Notes: a model not told the origin generated them from the sequence alone. Positions 52,514 through 62,098 are shown, counted from the stretch's first letter. The stretch: DNA of 64,000 nt from Anoxynatronum sibiricum (GCF_039414295.1 NZ_JBCITM010000004.1:124001-188000); one strand, 5' to 3'. A program made the numbers and translations.

Positions 52514-52582
52514 GAGATACAGGATCTGAAAAAAAGCACCTGTTTTGTGACGACCAATGGATTAGTCAAAGGAGCGGATGTG

Positions 52583-53101
52583 GTGTCAAAGTTGAAAAGA
52601 GCGTTCATCTACCTGGTTATACTGGCCATACCATCGGCGGGCCTGCTGTATACAATACCCCGAAGCATTGAGCGGGAACTGCCTGCCGTTGAATATCGTT
52701 TGGGACGGCCTGAAGAAATGACATCTTATCAACTGCGGATTGAGGGCGTTATTCAACGCCGTCTGTTTGATCACAAACGATTTAGGGGGACCATTTGGCT
52801 GAATGACAGGGCGCTGACAGACTTGGATTTTCTGCTGCGTGAGTCAGGGGAACTGTTGATGGCCCGTGATCCTGAAACTGGTCAACGGGATCAGTATGGG
52901 GCAATCTATGTGGATGAGTCCATGAACAGGATCACCATTGCCGTGTTGGAGCCTGTCAGAATGTTTGGGATAGAAAGTTCAGAAAAGTTCTGGAATCAGG
53001 AAACGGGAAAAATGATCAGTGCACCGGCAGACAGTCGAAAAGATGCGTTACAACTTTCCAATGCCATCATGGCAACGATTCTGGAAAAGCCGCTGGAATA
53101 A
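52583..53101 (+). CDS. Hypothetical membrane-anchored protein
   Basis: A 172-residue protein that I do not recognise. One N-terminal hydrophobic helix (about residues 7-25) anchors a soluble domain of about 145 residues with mixed alpha/beta character, in which IWLNDR, YGAIYVDESMNRITIAV and a final helix are the most regular parts. GTG 52583 lies eight bases after AAAGGAG (the adjacent GTG 52580 is five bases away); the frame reaches back to 52469 but that part overlaps the promoter. It converges on dinB, with a shared terminator in the last codons. Confidence 0.7.
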   Translation: MSKLKRAFIYLVILAIPSAGLLYTIPRSIERELPAVEYRLGRPEEMTSYQLRIEGVIQRRLFDHKRFRGTIWLNDRALTDLDFLLRESGELLMARDPETGQRDQYGAIYVDESMNRITIAVLEPVRMFGIESSEKFWNQETGKMISAPADSRKDALQLSNAIMATILEKPLE

Positions 53102-53112
53102 CGCGGCTTTTT
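53085..53112. terminator. Bidirectional terminator shared by two convergent genes
   Basis: AAAAGCCGC (53085-53093) pairs with GCGGCTTTT (53103-53111). The left arm lies in the last codons of the plus-strand gene and the right arm touches the dinB stop, so only nine bases separate the two coding regions. Confidence 0.8.
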
Positions 53113-54337
53113 AGGAGTGTTTGGGCTTGCGCCGCAGAAGTGAGGCTCGGGCAATTTTATCGGTTCCGTGTTTAAGGCGCACCTGGTCCATGATTTCATC
53201 AATTTTTTGCTGTTTTCGCTGGCGGTCATCATTTTCTATGGCCTTCGTGGGAGATAGATCAAAAATGGAAAGTTGCTGTGGTGACTCTTCTGCCTGAAAT
53301 CCGCTGAGACTGATCCCAATTAACCGGACCCCCCGATTTGAAGGCCAGTGTTTCCTAAGAAGCTGATACCCTGTCTCGTAGAGTTCCTGGGTATAATGCG
53401 TGGCGGTGGGTAATGTCACCTGTCTGGTAATGGCCGAAAAGTCGTTGAACTTTATAGTGATTTGAACCACGTTCCCCGGCTTTCCATATTGCCTGGCCTG
53501 GTGAGCCACATCCTCTGCCAATCCCATAAAAAGGGTGCGAATCTCATCGATGTCATGAGCATCTTCCGCCAGTGTGGTTGAGCGGCCAATGGATTTCATA
53601 TTTTCCCTCAGAGAGGGGACAATGGGGGCGGTGTCGATGCCGGAAGCCTTTCGCTGAAGTTCCAGAAAGGCATCCCCAAAATGCTGCATAAGAAGAGCGG
53701 GTGAAGCTGCTGCCAGATCTCCGATGGTCAAAATATTCAGACCAATAAGTTTTCCGGCGGTTTTTTGACCGATTCCATACATCGCTTCAACGGGAAGAGG
53801 CCATAATTTGTCAGCCACCTCTTCTGGCCAGAGGGTGGAAACACCCAAGGGTTTTTTGAAGTCAGCCGCCATCTTGGATAAGAATTTATTCCGGGCAATG
53901 CCAACGGAGCACCAGAGTGACAGACGTTCATCCAGCGCAGTCATTATTTGTTGGGCAGCGGCTTTGGGCGGCCCAAAGATTTTTTCGCTGCCGGTCATGT
54001 CCAGCCAGGCTTCATCAATACTGTTCTGTTCAATACAGGGAGAAAATTCTGCCAGAAGCGCCATTACCTCTCGTGATTTTTCGCTGTAATAATGGTGGTC
54101 AGGGGGCACTGAAATTAAGCCAGGACAGCGTCTCAAGGCCTCTTGAAGGCTCATGGCGGTCTTGACGCCGCATGCCCGGGCCTCATAATTGGCTGCCAAA
54201 ATAATGCCGGTACGCTTTTGAGGATCACCGGCGACAGCAGCCGGCGTCCCTTTCAGATGGGGATGTCGGCTCATTTCGCATGTAATATAGTAGGCATTCA
54301 TATCCACTAAGAACACGACCCGCGGCAACGTTTTCAA
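53111..54337 (-). CDS. dinB: DNA polymerase IV (Y-family translesion polymerase)
   Basis: A 408-residue Y-family polymerase. Metal ligands are seen in FLVDMNAYY (Asp12, with the Tyr steric gate) and SIDEAWLDMT. The helix-hairpin-helix IGQKTAGKLIGLNI and the little-finger domain (about 235-350) are present. The C-terminus has LSIFDLS, a short motif resembling the beta-clamp-binding QLSLF box (here QQLSIFDL). The start is TTG 54337, six bases after AGGAAGGGG. No standard LexA box was found upstream. Confidence 0.94.
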   Translation of the reverse strand: MKTLPRVVFLVDMNAYYITCEMSRHPHLKGTPAAVAGDPQKRTGIILAANYEARACGVKTAMSLQEALRRCPGLISVPPDHHYYSEKSREVMALLAEFSPCIEQNSIDEAWLDMTGSEKIFGPPKAAAQQIMTALDERLSLWCSVGIARNKFLSKMAADFKKPLGVSTLWPEEVADKLWPLPVEAMYGIGQKTAGKLIGLNILTIGDLAAASPALLMQHFGDAFLELQRKASGIDTAPIVPSLRENMKSIGRSTTLAEDAHDIDEIRTLFMGLAEDVAHQARQYGKPGNVVQITIKFNDFSAITRQVTLPTATHYTQELYETGYQLLRKHWPSNRGVRLIGISLSGFQAEESPQQLSIFDLSPTKAIENDDRQRKQQKIDEIMDQVRLKHGTDKIARASLLRRKPKHS

Positions 54338-54625
54338 GGTAAGCCCCTTCCTGCTCAGACGGTAGACAAAGTACGGCCAAATTCCTTTTCTTCAACCTCA
54401 TATGAACTGACTCTATTATATCATGCATTTCGAAGATGATTAAAGCCAACACGGCGATGAACTGAGAGGGATCACACACCGGCTGAAGTTCCGCTTCAAT
54501 GTCTGAAGATGTCAGATTTTGATGAAACTTTATGACACGGCAGTATAAAAGAATGGTAAAATGGTAATAAGAGAGAAATATCAAGTGAACAGGATTTAAT
54601 AGGCACAAAAAGGGGGAGCAGTATA

Positions 54626-54982
54626 GTGAAAAAAGTGTTGCTATGTGATGACTCCATGCTTGTTCGTCGCCAACTGAAAGATTATATTTCCCAACAACGT
54701 AAAGAACTCATAGTGATTGAAGCAGTAAATGGGATAGAGGCCCTGGAAAAATATGCGATCGAACGACCCGACCTGGTTCTCATGGATATTGTCATGCCTG
54801 AAATGGACGGTATTGGGTGCCTGAAAAGGATTCGGGACATTGACCCGCATGCGAAAGTCATTGTACTGTCATCTGTGGGAAACAGAGAAACACTTCTGGA
54901 AGCATTGGAGGCCGGCGCACTGGATTTCATTCAGAAACCCTGGACAGAAACAGTGATCAACCGGATACTTGACTTATATTAG
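54626..54982 (+). CDS. CheY-like single-domain response regulator
   Basis: A 118-residue receiver with all key residues: acidic pair Asp8-Asp9, phosphoacceptor Asp54 in LMDIVMPEMDG, switch Ser83 and Lys104 in QKPW. There is no output domain. GTG 54626 is preceded by AGGGGGAG at normal distance. The next gene starts 21 bases downstream and encodes a CheX-like phosphatase candidate, which makes a phosphorylated-receiver/phosphatase pair likely. It may act on the flagellar motor or on a kinase pathway different from the main chemotaxis system. Confidence 0.93.
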   Translation: MKKVLLCDDSMLVRRQLKDYISQQRKELIVIEAVNGIEALEKYAIERPDLVLMDIVMPEMDGIGCLKRIRDIDPHAKVIVLSSVGNRETLLEALEAGALDFIQKPWTETVINRILDLY

Positions 54983-55003
54983 GAACACAGGAGGTGCAGA
55001 AGG

Positions 55004-55906
55004 ATGCTCAACTTATACTTTGGCAGCTATCTGCTGCAACAGCGGCTTATTGACCCGGAAACACTGCGAAAACTTCTGAAAGTTCAGCGGGAAACACACC
55101 TGCGGCTGGGAGTGCTGGCCATGCAGGAAGGCCTGATGACCGCAGAGCAGGTGAAAGAGATTAATGACATTCAGCGGCGGGTGGATGCCCTTTTTGGTGA
55201 AGTGGCTGTTCAGAAAGGCTATTTAACCCAGGAGACAGTGGATTCACTTTTGCAGATTCAGAAAAGGAGCACCGCTCGTCTGACCCAGTTGCTGCTGGAT
55301 CATCAGTTGTTCACTTTCGATGAACTGGAAGCTATTCTGAAGGGTTTCAGAGAGTATAACCAGTTAAGTGCCGAAGAGGAAGCGGCACTGGAACGCGGCA
55401 ATGTTGAGGGATTGCTGGCGCCCTACATGGTGCTGCAGTGTCAGTTGGCGGGAGTGACAGAAACCGAAGCTCTCACAGCTTATGGAAGCTTGTTTCTGCG
55501 CAATATGATTCGTTTCATTGACCCTGAGACAGTACTGGACATTGAAAGTCAGCAACTGCCCACAGGAGAAACGGTTGCGGTGAAACAGGTCTTTTCCATG
55601 GGCATTAACATGCAAACGGCTTTGGTGATGAAAGAAGGGGTCTATCAGAAAATGGCTGAAAAACATGCGCGCATGCCTGTGTCAGAATCAGTGGAATTAA
55701 TGGATGCCTCTGTGCTGGAGTTTTTGAATCTGCACAATGGCCTCTATTCCATCTGGCTTTCAGATCATGAGATAAGACCATTCCTGGAACCACCGCTGAA
55801 ATGGACAGCACAGCCGGATGTCAGTGGTGATGAATGGATTAAAGTACCCTTACAGACAGCATTTGGTCAGGTGATGCTGCTTTTGAAAGTTGAAGCAACA
55901 CATTAA
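55004..55906 (+). CDS. Four tandem MshEN-like motifs fused to a CheX-like phosphatase domain
   Basis: A 300-residue protein. Residues 5-115 are four tandem units of 24 residues separated by exactly five (Gly7, Gly36, Gly65 and Gln28, Gln57, Gln86 are 29 apart). The pattern is that of MshEN motifs (RLGxxLxxxGLIxxxxLxxxLxxQ) that bind c-di-GMP in MshE/PilB-type ATPases; unit 2 (RLGVLAMQEGL..., residues 34-57) fits best. Residues about 130-300 resemble the CheX/CheC phosphatase fold, with an ExxN active-site pair at Glu239 and Asn242 in EFLNLHNG. AGGAGGTG lies nine bases before the ATG. It forms an operon with the preceding receiver. A terminator follows. Confidence 0.8.
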   Translation: MLNLYFGSYLLQQRLIDPETLRKLLKVQRETHLRLGVLAMQEGLMTAEQVKEINDIQRRVDALFGEVAVQKGYLTQETVDSLLQIQKRSTARLTQLLLDHQLFTFDELEAILKGFREYNQLSAEEEAALERGNVEGLLAPYMVLQCQLAGVTETEALTAYGSLFLRNMIRFIDPETVLDIESQQLPTGETVAVKQVFSMGINMQTALVMKEGVYQKMAEKHARMPVSESVELMDASVLEFLNLHNGLYSIWLSDHEIRPFLEPPLKWTAQPDVSGDEWIKVPLQTAFGQVMLLLKVEATH

Positions 55907-55917
55907 CCATCGCTCGT

Positions 55918-55960
55918 GCCTGTTCTTGCTATTGAATAGCAGGAGCAGGCTTTTCTTTTT
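55918..55960 (+). terminator. Rho-independent terminator
   Basis: GCCTGTTCTTGCTATT (55918-55933) pairs with its near-complement ending in GCAGGC at 55950, followed by TTTTCTTTTT. Confidence 0.85.
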
Positions 55961-56074
55961 GCGGATGAAGACATTTTCTTTCTTTATTGTTTCGCTCCAT
56001 GGGGTATGATAGAAAATGTATGCAAAAGAAAACGGTATACTGACACCTGTGAATAGACTGGAAGGAGCATGCTT

Positions 56075-57841
56075 GTGGAAGACAGGATGAAACTGATTAC
56101 TTGTCGGTTCTTTTATACTGAGGCCCTCCACATCATCGAAACAGAAAAACTGAACGATGTTGATTTGGAATTCACCAAAGCGGGTTGCACTGATTGCCGC
56201 CTTGCGCAGAGCGAAGTCACAGATCCTGATTTTTTATCAAACACACAAATGATGCGTGTCGAAACCCAGGTCTATAACCAGATGGGGAGAACGACATCAC
56301 CTGTGTTGCAGCGCTGTGCGCTTTTGCTCCTGGGTAATACATTGGCCACGCATCTAATCAAACAGGGAAAAGTGCTGGTGAGTCCCGGTTGGCTGATGAA
56401 CTGGCAGCAACAGCTTTCTGAAATGATAGGCACCGGTGATTTTCAGGTGCAGAAAGCTTGTTTAAAATCAATGGGACAATTGCACCTGCTGGATAGTGGT
56501 GTTTACTCCAATGTTCATCAACAGCGCGTTGCTTTTCAGGAAGCAATGAACATTGAAATGACTTATCTGCCTGTGGGGTTGGATTACTACCGGGAAAAAC
56601 TGCTGAATTGCCATTGCCAATGGCGCATGAGTCAAATATATACACAGATGAAACAAAAAACCAGGCAGATTTCAGCGTACACCCTGTTTTTTGAAAAACT
56701 GCCGGAGGCAGCTTCAATCAATCAGATGGAGGAGTTGATGGATCGGGGGTTTGATATTTTTGCCACATTGACAGGTGCCACCAGAATGGCTTTTCGATTT
56801 GCCGGTGAATACCAGTGGGGAACCACGTACTACTACCGCCACCAACACTATGCGTCAGAACTGGATAGCATTTTGAAACAACCTGAGTTTATCCAATATC
56901 GCCAAACAGTCAACGGAACGGGTTTTATCATCGGGATCCGACACCAAGAGCAGATGATTGGCTACATGGAGATTGATGATATACCTGTGCCGGCCTATCT
57001 GAGTTATTACATGGACCTTGCACAGATGGTGGGGGGGATTTTTGCCCTATTGCTGGTGAACGTGTTGCGTAACGAAACGCTTCATCGAGTGAAAGAAGAA
57101 GCAAGGGCAGAAAAAATGGCCAATCAGGCTAAAAATCATTTTCTTGCCAATATGTCTCACGAAATCAGAACACCTATGAACGGCTTTCAGGGAATGTTGC
57201 AGCTCATGCAGCTGACTGAGCTGACGGAAGAGCAGGAAGAATATCTGACTTATGCGCAAACTGCAGCAGACCGTCTGCTACGAGTCATGGATGATATTCT
57301 CAATTATTCCCGGATCGAAGCAGAACGGATAGCGTTTTTATCGGCAGCTTTCCAGCCCGCAGCACTCCTGCAGGAAACGGTGGAACTTTTTGAGATAGCG
57401 GCAAAACATCAGGGCAATGTGATGATCATGCACATTGCAGAAGAAATACCCCTCACCTTGTGGGGTGATCCCTTTAAATTGAGACAGGTATTGTCCAATC
57501 TCATTGGAAATGCCGTGAAATTTACCCGGAATGGGCGCATAACCGTTTCTCTCGGTAAGGGGAATCAAATGGAGTCAAACAAGCAGCAGCTGATTTTTAC
57601 GGTTAAAGATACCGGCATTGGTATTGATGATTCAAAGCTGGAGATGATCTTTGAGCGATTTGGTCAGGTGGAGCCAGTGGACACCCGCCGCTATGGGGGA
57701 ACAGGTCTGGGGCTTACCACTGCAAAAATGCTGGTGGAGAAAATGGGGGGCACCATTCAGGTGACAAGCCGAAAAAATGTGGGAAGCACGTTTTCCTTTA
57801 CAGCTCTTTTTGATACGCATAAAACATCCAAACAAGCATAA
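56075..57841 (+). CDS. Histidine kinase with Cys-containing N-terminal sensor region and GAF-like domain
   Basis: A 588-residue kinase without membrane helices. The first about 45 residues hold Cys10, Cys38 and Cys41 in TCRFF and AGCTDCR, resembling the start of DUF1638-type proteins. A helical middle part (about 60-210), a GAF-like region (about 215-330), HisKA (MSHEIRTPMNG) and HATPase_c (NLIGNAVKF, DTGIGID, GGTGLGL) follow. No receiver is attached. I prefer GTG 56075, seven bases after AAGGAG, over the ATG at 56069, which is one base away. Its kinase core closely resembles that of the gene at 108. It lies 31 bases before an HD-GYP regulator, its likely partner. Confidence 0.9.
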   Translation: MEDRMKLITCRFFYTEALHIIETEKLNDVDLEFTKAGCTDCRLAQSEVTDPDFLSNTQMMRVETQVYNQMGRTTSPVLQRCALLLLGNTLATHLIKQGKVLVSPGWLMNWQQQLSEMIGTGDFQVQKACLKSMGQLHLLDSGVYSNVHQQRVAFQEAMNIEMTYLPVGLDYYREKLLNCHCQWRMSQIYTQMKQKTRQISAYTLFFEKLPEAASINQMEELMDRGFDIFATLTGATRMAFRFAGEYQWGTTYYYRHQHYASELDSILKQPEFIQYRQTVNGTGFIIGIRHQEQMIGYMEIDDIPVPAYLSYYMDLAQMVGGIFALLLVNVLRNETLHRVKEEARAEKMANQAKNHFLANMSHEIRTPMNGFQGMLQLMQLTELTEEQEEYLTYAQTAADRLLRVMDDILNYSRIEAERIAFLSAAFQPAALLQETVELFEIAAKHQGNVMIMHIAEEIPLTLWGDPFKLRQVLSNLIGNAVKFTRNGRITVSLGKGNQMESNKQQLIFTVKDTGIGIDDSKLEMIFERFGQVEPVDTRRYGGTGLGLTTAKMLVEKMGGTIQVTSRKNVGSTFSFTALFDTHKTSKQA

Positions 57842-57872
57842 TGGAGAGTAACAGTTGAGATGGAGGGACAAA

Positions 57873-58958
57873 ATGGCCAGAATACTGATTGTCGACGATT
57901 CGAAAACTGATATGATTTTTATCAGCAGCATGCTGGAAGAGCATGAGCTTTTCAGAGCCCAGGATGGCATTGAGGCCATGGAAATGCTGGACAGGCAGTC
58001 GGGAATTGATTTGATGATTCTTGACCTTAACATGCCGCGCATGAATGGGTTTGATGTGCTTCTGGCCATGCAGCAGCATCCCAAATATGCGACAGTCACC
58101 ACCATTATTCTCACCAACCTGGAAGAAGTGGAAAATGAGGTGAAGGGACTGATGCTGGGGGCGGTGGATTACATCAGAAAACCTCTGAACATTGATGCGC
58201 TGAAAAAACGGATTGAGGTGCATCTGAATGTGCGCAATGTCCGTAAAAATGTGGAGAAACACAACCAAATTCTGGAGCAGATGGTCATGGATCGGACACG
58301 TGAATTGATGAACACCCGGGACATGACCATCCGCGCCTTCACTCGATTGCTGGAATTTCGGCATGCGGAAACAGCCAATCATTCCGGGCGTATCCAAGAG
58401 TTGATGGGTGTGCTTTGCCGGCAGATGGCCGTTGCCCCGGCCTTTTCAACACAGCTGGACCCAGTTAGAATCATGACGCTTTGTCAAACGGCACCCTTAC
58501 ATGATATTGGAAAAGCCGGATTAACCGACGAAGCCCTGTTTGTGTCCGAAACCACTTCTGAGAAGGCTGTCATGACACATCAGAAGCATGTGACATTTGG
58601 AGTGGAAGCCTTGAGAGAATACCTGGAGAAAGCGGAGGATAATGCCTTTCTCAAGACAGCCGTGGAACTCATTGAAACCCATCATGAGCACTATGATGGC
58701 AGCGGTTACCCCTCGGGCCTGGCTGGGGAGGCGATTCCACTGGGCGGGCGGATACTGGCGCTGGTAGATGCATACGATACAGCTGTGTGCCCGGCAGACC
58801 GGGAAAAAGCCATCACCCATGAGGCAGCAGTGGCCTTGATTCAATCTGAAAGTGGCCGAAAATTTGACCCGGCCATCGTTACGGTTTTTGAGACTGTGGC
58901 AGAAGATTTTCGAAAGCTGACCCACGGTACAGAAGCCAGGTTTGCCTGTAGAGGGTGA
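57873..58958 (+). CDS. Response regulator with HD-GYP c-di-GMP phosphodiesterase domain
   Basis: A 361-residue protein: receiver (about 1-120) with phosphoacceptor Asp51 in LDLNMPRMNG and Lys in RKPL, a coiled coil (about 125-160), and an HD-GYP domain (about 165-345) with RHAETANHSGRIQELM, the metal-binding HDIGKAG, HHEHYDGSGYPSGL and DAYDT. All catalytic motifs look intact, so phosphorylation should control c-di-GMP breakdown. Start ATG 57873, five bases after GGAGGG. It sits between the kinase at 56075 and the hybrid kinase at 58963 (four-base gap), and probably receives phosphate from one of them. Confidence 0.94.
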   Translation: MARILIVDDSKTDMIFISSMLEEHELFRAQDGIEAMEMLDRQSGIDLMILDLNMPRMNGFDVLLAMQQHPKYATVTTIILTNLEEVENEVKGLMLGAVDYIRKPLNIDALKKRIEVHLNVRNVRKNVEKHNQILEQMVMDRTRELMNTRDMTIRAFTRLLEFRHAETANHSGRIQELMGVLCRQMAVAPAFSTQLDPVRIMTLCQTAPLHDIGKAGLTDEALFVSETTSEKAVMTHQKHVTFGVEALREYLEKAEDNAFLKTAVELIETHHEHYDGSGYPSGLAGEAIPLGGRILALVDAYDTAVCPADREKAITHEAAVALIQSESGRKFDPAIVTVFETVAEDFRKLTHGTEARFACRG

Positions 58959-58962
58959 TCAT

Positions 58963-61900
58963 ATGAACAGGAAAAGCATCTGTCAACCAAAAAAAAGGAA
59001 GTGCTGGTTATTCAGAAGCCTGTGTATGGCAGGAACTCTGTTGATGCTCGTGGTGATGATCAGCAGCATTCAGAAGGGGAACGCTGAGGCCGAAACCCCT
59101 CTAATAGAGCTGAGTCATGAAGAAGTTGAATTTACTGAAAGAAATCCTGAGATACGCATTGGCATTGATCCCCGATTTGTTCCTTTTGAATTTGTGGATG
59201 CATCGGGAAACTATCAGGGAATTGCAGCTGACTACCTTCAGCTTATCAGTGAGCGAACCGGCATCACCTTTAGCATGGACCCTTCCCTGACATGGAGAGA
59301 AGCTTACCAGAAAGCGATTGACCGGGAAATTGACATGCTTCCCAGTGTGGGACGAACAACAGAGCGGGAAACCTATTTTTTATTCTCAGAGCCTTACTAT
59401 ACCTTTGATCGGGTGATTGTGGTGGCGCGCCAGAATGAAACCATTGAACAACTGGGTGATCTTTTTCAGAAATCCGTGGCGGTGCAGGTAAACAGCTCCC
59501 ACCACGGATTTCTCGATCAGTATGAAAGCATCGAACCCGTTTTGTATCAGACTGTCGAGGAAGCCCTTGCGGCAGTGAACCGGGGCAGTGAAACCGCGTT
59601 TATTGGCAATCTGGCCACCGTTAGCTATCTTAGCCGGCAGATGGGATTCACTGAGCTGAAATATGTTCCCGTGGAAATAGGGGAGCGGCAGTTTCTGCAC
59701 ATGGCAGTGCGGAACGACTGGCCTGAACTCCATCAGATCATCAACAAAGCACTGGCAACCATCACCGAGGAAGAGCGAATGACCATTAACAGCCGGTGGG
59801 TTGGCCTGGAGCAGCAAATTGATTACAGTGACATCATTCGAAATGTGATGGCTGTTGTCGTGGCTGCATTGCTTATAACAGGAGTCTCTTTTTTCTGGAT
59901 TGTGCGGTTGAAAAAAGAAATTGCTGAAAAAAACATCATCCAGCAGGAGTTGAAGCTGGCTAAGGAAGAAGCAGAATCAGCCAACCAGGTAAAATCGATG
60001 TTTTTGGCCCGGATGTCCCACGAGATTCGCACACCGTTAAATGCCATCACCGGCCTGACGTACCTGATGAAAAAAACTGATGTGACCACCACACAAAAGA
60101 TGCATCTGGACAAAATTGGGGAAGCTTCACGAACCATGTTGAGTATCGTCAATGATATCCTTGATTTTGCCAAAATAGAAGCCGGTAAAATTGACATCGA
60201 GCATATTTCCTTTGATTTGGATCAGGTATTGCAGGAGGTGGTGAACCTGGTGACCCACCAGATCAGAGAAAAAAAGATAGCCTTTCATCTGAACCGGGAC
60301 CCGCGGCTGCCCATCTATTTTCACGGAGACCCCACCCGGGTGGAGCAGATACTGCTGAATGTGGTGAACAATGCCGTCAAATTCACAGAAACGGGTGAAA
60401 TTGACTTGTCAGTACGACCGGTGGCGGTTCGGGAAGACACTCATTTCATTGAGTTCAGTGTTAAAGACACGGGAATCGGCATGGATGAAGAGCAAGTAAC
60501 AAGGCTGTTTACACCCTTTGATCAGGCAGATGTCACCATTACCCGCCGCTATGGCGGTACAGGCTTGGGACTTTCCATTGTCAGTCATTTGGTTGATTTG
60601 ATGAAGGGTGACATTAAGGTGTATAGTTCTCCGGGAGAGGGAACCACCTTTCTGATGACCATTCCCATGACAGAAGACAGAGAAAAGGCCTTTGAAGAGA
60701 AACAGCGACAGGCATCTTTGTACTTTAAAGATTTGCGGGTATTGGTGTTGGAAAAAAATTCGCAGCAGCGGGAGCGATTAGCCACTTATTTGGAAGCCTT
60801 CAATTTGTCGGCAGAATTTTCATCCTCGGAGAACCAGGCGCTTCAACTGGTGAAATCCACTGGTCCTAAGGGTCGCAAACCTTATGACCTGCTTATTATG
60901 GATCTGGATCACCTCTACCAGGAAACGGCTGACTTCACCCAACGCATCACCGCTGAGCAACCGCCGGACACACCAATGAAGATCATGGGATTTGTTCCCC
61001 TCGACAGGGAAGAGATCTTTGATCAGCTCGAGGATTACGGAATCGACATGGGGGTTGGAAAACCTGTGATACCGTCTGTGCTTTTCAATGGGATTCTCCA
61101 ACTGTTTAATGACCAGGTCATGACAAAGCATCGGAATGCCATGGCAATTGGATCTGAGAATGTTCAACGTCTGCAGGCAACAGCGCATGCCCTGGTGGTG
61201 GAAGATAACCGGACAAATCAATTAATAGCCAAATCCATTTTAGAAGAAGCGGGGTTTACGGTGTCAGTGGCGGAAAATGGACTGGAAGGGCTTCAAATGT
61301 ATCGAAAAATGGCAGACGCAGTGGATGTCATCCTCATGGATTTGCACATGCCGGTCATGAACGGATTGGATGCCGCCGCACTTATACGCAAAGAAAATGA
61401 ACAGGTTCCAATGATTGCCATGACGGCAGACGCCATCACCGGCGTTGAGGAAAAATGCCGCCAGGCGGGGATGGCATACTACGTCAGTAAACCCTATGAT
61501 CCGCCGGAATTTGTGAAGACTGTGATCATGGTACTGAAGCAAAAAGAGCCTTCCAGTGAACCGGAAACGACTGAAGAGGACAACCCTTCATCACTGAATG
61601 AAATGGATGGGCTCCGGCGCATTGGAAACAACCGGGAGCTCTATCGGCTGGTGCTGGATTCATTTCAGGAAGAAAATGAAGGGGCAGCTGAAGTGTTGAA
61701 GCAGCAGCTGGAGGCAGAGGATGTTGAGGGAGCTGTTCAAACTGTTCACAAGATCAAGAGCAGCGCAGGTAACATTGGCGCAGTTGAACTCCGAAAAATC
61801 GCAGCGGCACTTCAGGACGCATTGACGGGTGGCGAGAAAGATGAATGGAATCCACTGGCACGCCAGTTTAGCATTGAGTTGGCACAGGTGCTGTCAGAAA

Positions 61901-61995
61901 TTCAGGAGAAACTGCAGCGCCATGATGAATCACTTGAAATAACAAAAGCCCCCGTCGCGATTGATTCAGTGGAAGAAGCAGATAGAAACATGTAG
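58963..61995 (+). CDS. Hybrid histidine kinase: solute-binding sensor, HK, two receivers, Hpt
   Basis: A 1010-residue protein. A signal/anchor helix (about 18-38) precedes an SBP_bac_3 sensor (about 60-285), a membrane helix (about 292-312), HisKA (MSHEIRTPLNA), HATPase_c (NVVNNAVKF, DTGIGMD, GGTGLGL), a first receiver (about 585-710), a second receiver (about 735-860) and a C-terminal Hpt domain (about 885-980). Receiver 1 is degenerate: its acidic pair is replaced (VLEKNS), though an Asp remains in MDLDHL. Receiver 2 is intact (VVEDN, MDLHMPVMNG, SKPYDP). Hpt has the phosphorylatable His in VHKIKSSAGNIGA. Start ATG 58963 follows GAGGGTGA. A BvgS/EvgS-like phosphorelay is indicated. Confidence 0.94.
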   Translation: MNRKSICQPKKRKCWLFRSLCMAGTLLMLVVMISSIQKGNAEAETPLIELSHEEVEFTERNPEIRIGIDPRFVPFEFVDASGNYQGIAADYLQLISERTGITFSMDPSLTWREAYQKAIDREIDMLPSVGRTTERETYFLFSEPYYTFDRVIVVARQNETIEQLGDLFQKSVAVQVNSSHHGFLDQYESIEPVLYQTVEEALAAVNRGSETAFIGNLATVSYLSRQMGFTELKYVPVEIGERQFLHMAVRNDWPELHQIINKALATITEEERMTINSRWVGLEQQIDYSDIIRNVMAVVVAALLITGVSFFWIVRLKKEIAEKNIIQQELKLAKEEAESANQVKSMFLARMSHEIRTPLNAITGLTYLMKKTDVTTTQKMHLDKIGEASRTMLSIVNDILDFAKIEAGKIDIEHISFDLDQVLQEVVNLVTHQIREKKIAFHLNRDPRLPIYFHGDPTRVEQILLNVVNNAVKFTETGEIDLSVRPVAVREDTHFIEFSVKDTGIGMDEEQVTRLFTPFDQADVTITRRYGGTGLGLSIVSHLVDLMKGDIKVYSSPGEGTTFLMTIPMTEDREKAFEEKQRQASLYFKDLRVLVLEKNSQQRERLATYLEAFNLSAEFSSSENQALQLVKSTGPKGRKPYDLLIMDLDHLYQETADFTQRITAEQPPDTPMKIMGFVPLDREEIFDQLEDYGIDMGVGKPVIPSVLFNGILQLFNDQVMTKHRNAMAIGSENVQRLQATAHALVVEDNRTNQLIAKSILEEAGFTVSVAENGLEGLQMYRKMADAVDVILMDLHMPVMNGLDAAALIRKENEQVPMIAMTADAITGVEEKCRQAGMAYYVSKPYDPPEFVKTVIMVLKQKEPSSEPETTEEDNPSSLNEMDGLRRIGNNRELYRLVLDSFQEENEGAAEVLKQQLEAEDVEGAVQTVHKIKSSAGNIGAVELRKIAAALQDALTGGEKDEWNPLARQFSIELAQVLSEIQEKLQRHDESLEITKAPVAIDSVEEADRNM

Positions 61996-62098
61996 AAGCG
62001 CTTGAACAGATGGTTTGAGGGTATAAGAAGGAGAAGACGAAATGATTCTCATTGCCGGAAAAAAGGAATGATGCCGGCAGAAAGTGTGGTGAGCCGAC

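Noticed and set aside
54338..54625. A LexA box for dinB in the 288-base intergenic region
   Set aside because: No GAAC-N4-GTTC dyad was found. A minus-strand TATAAT at 54420-54415 exists but its -35 element is poor, so no promoter was annotated.
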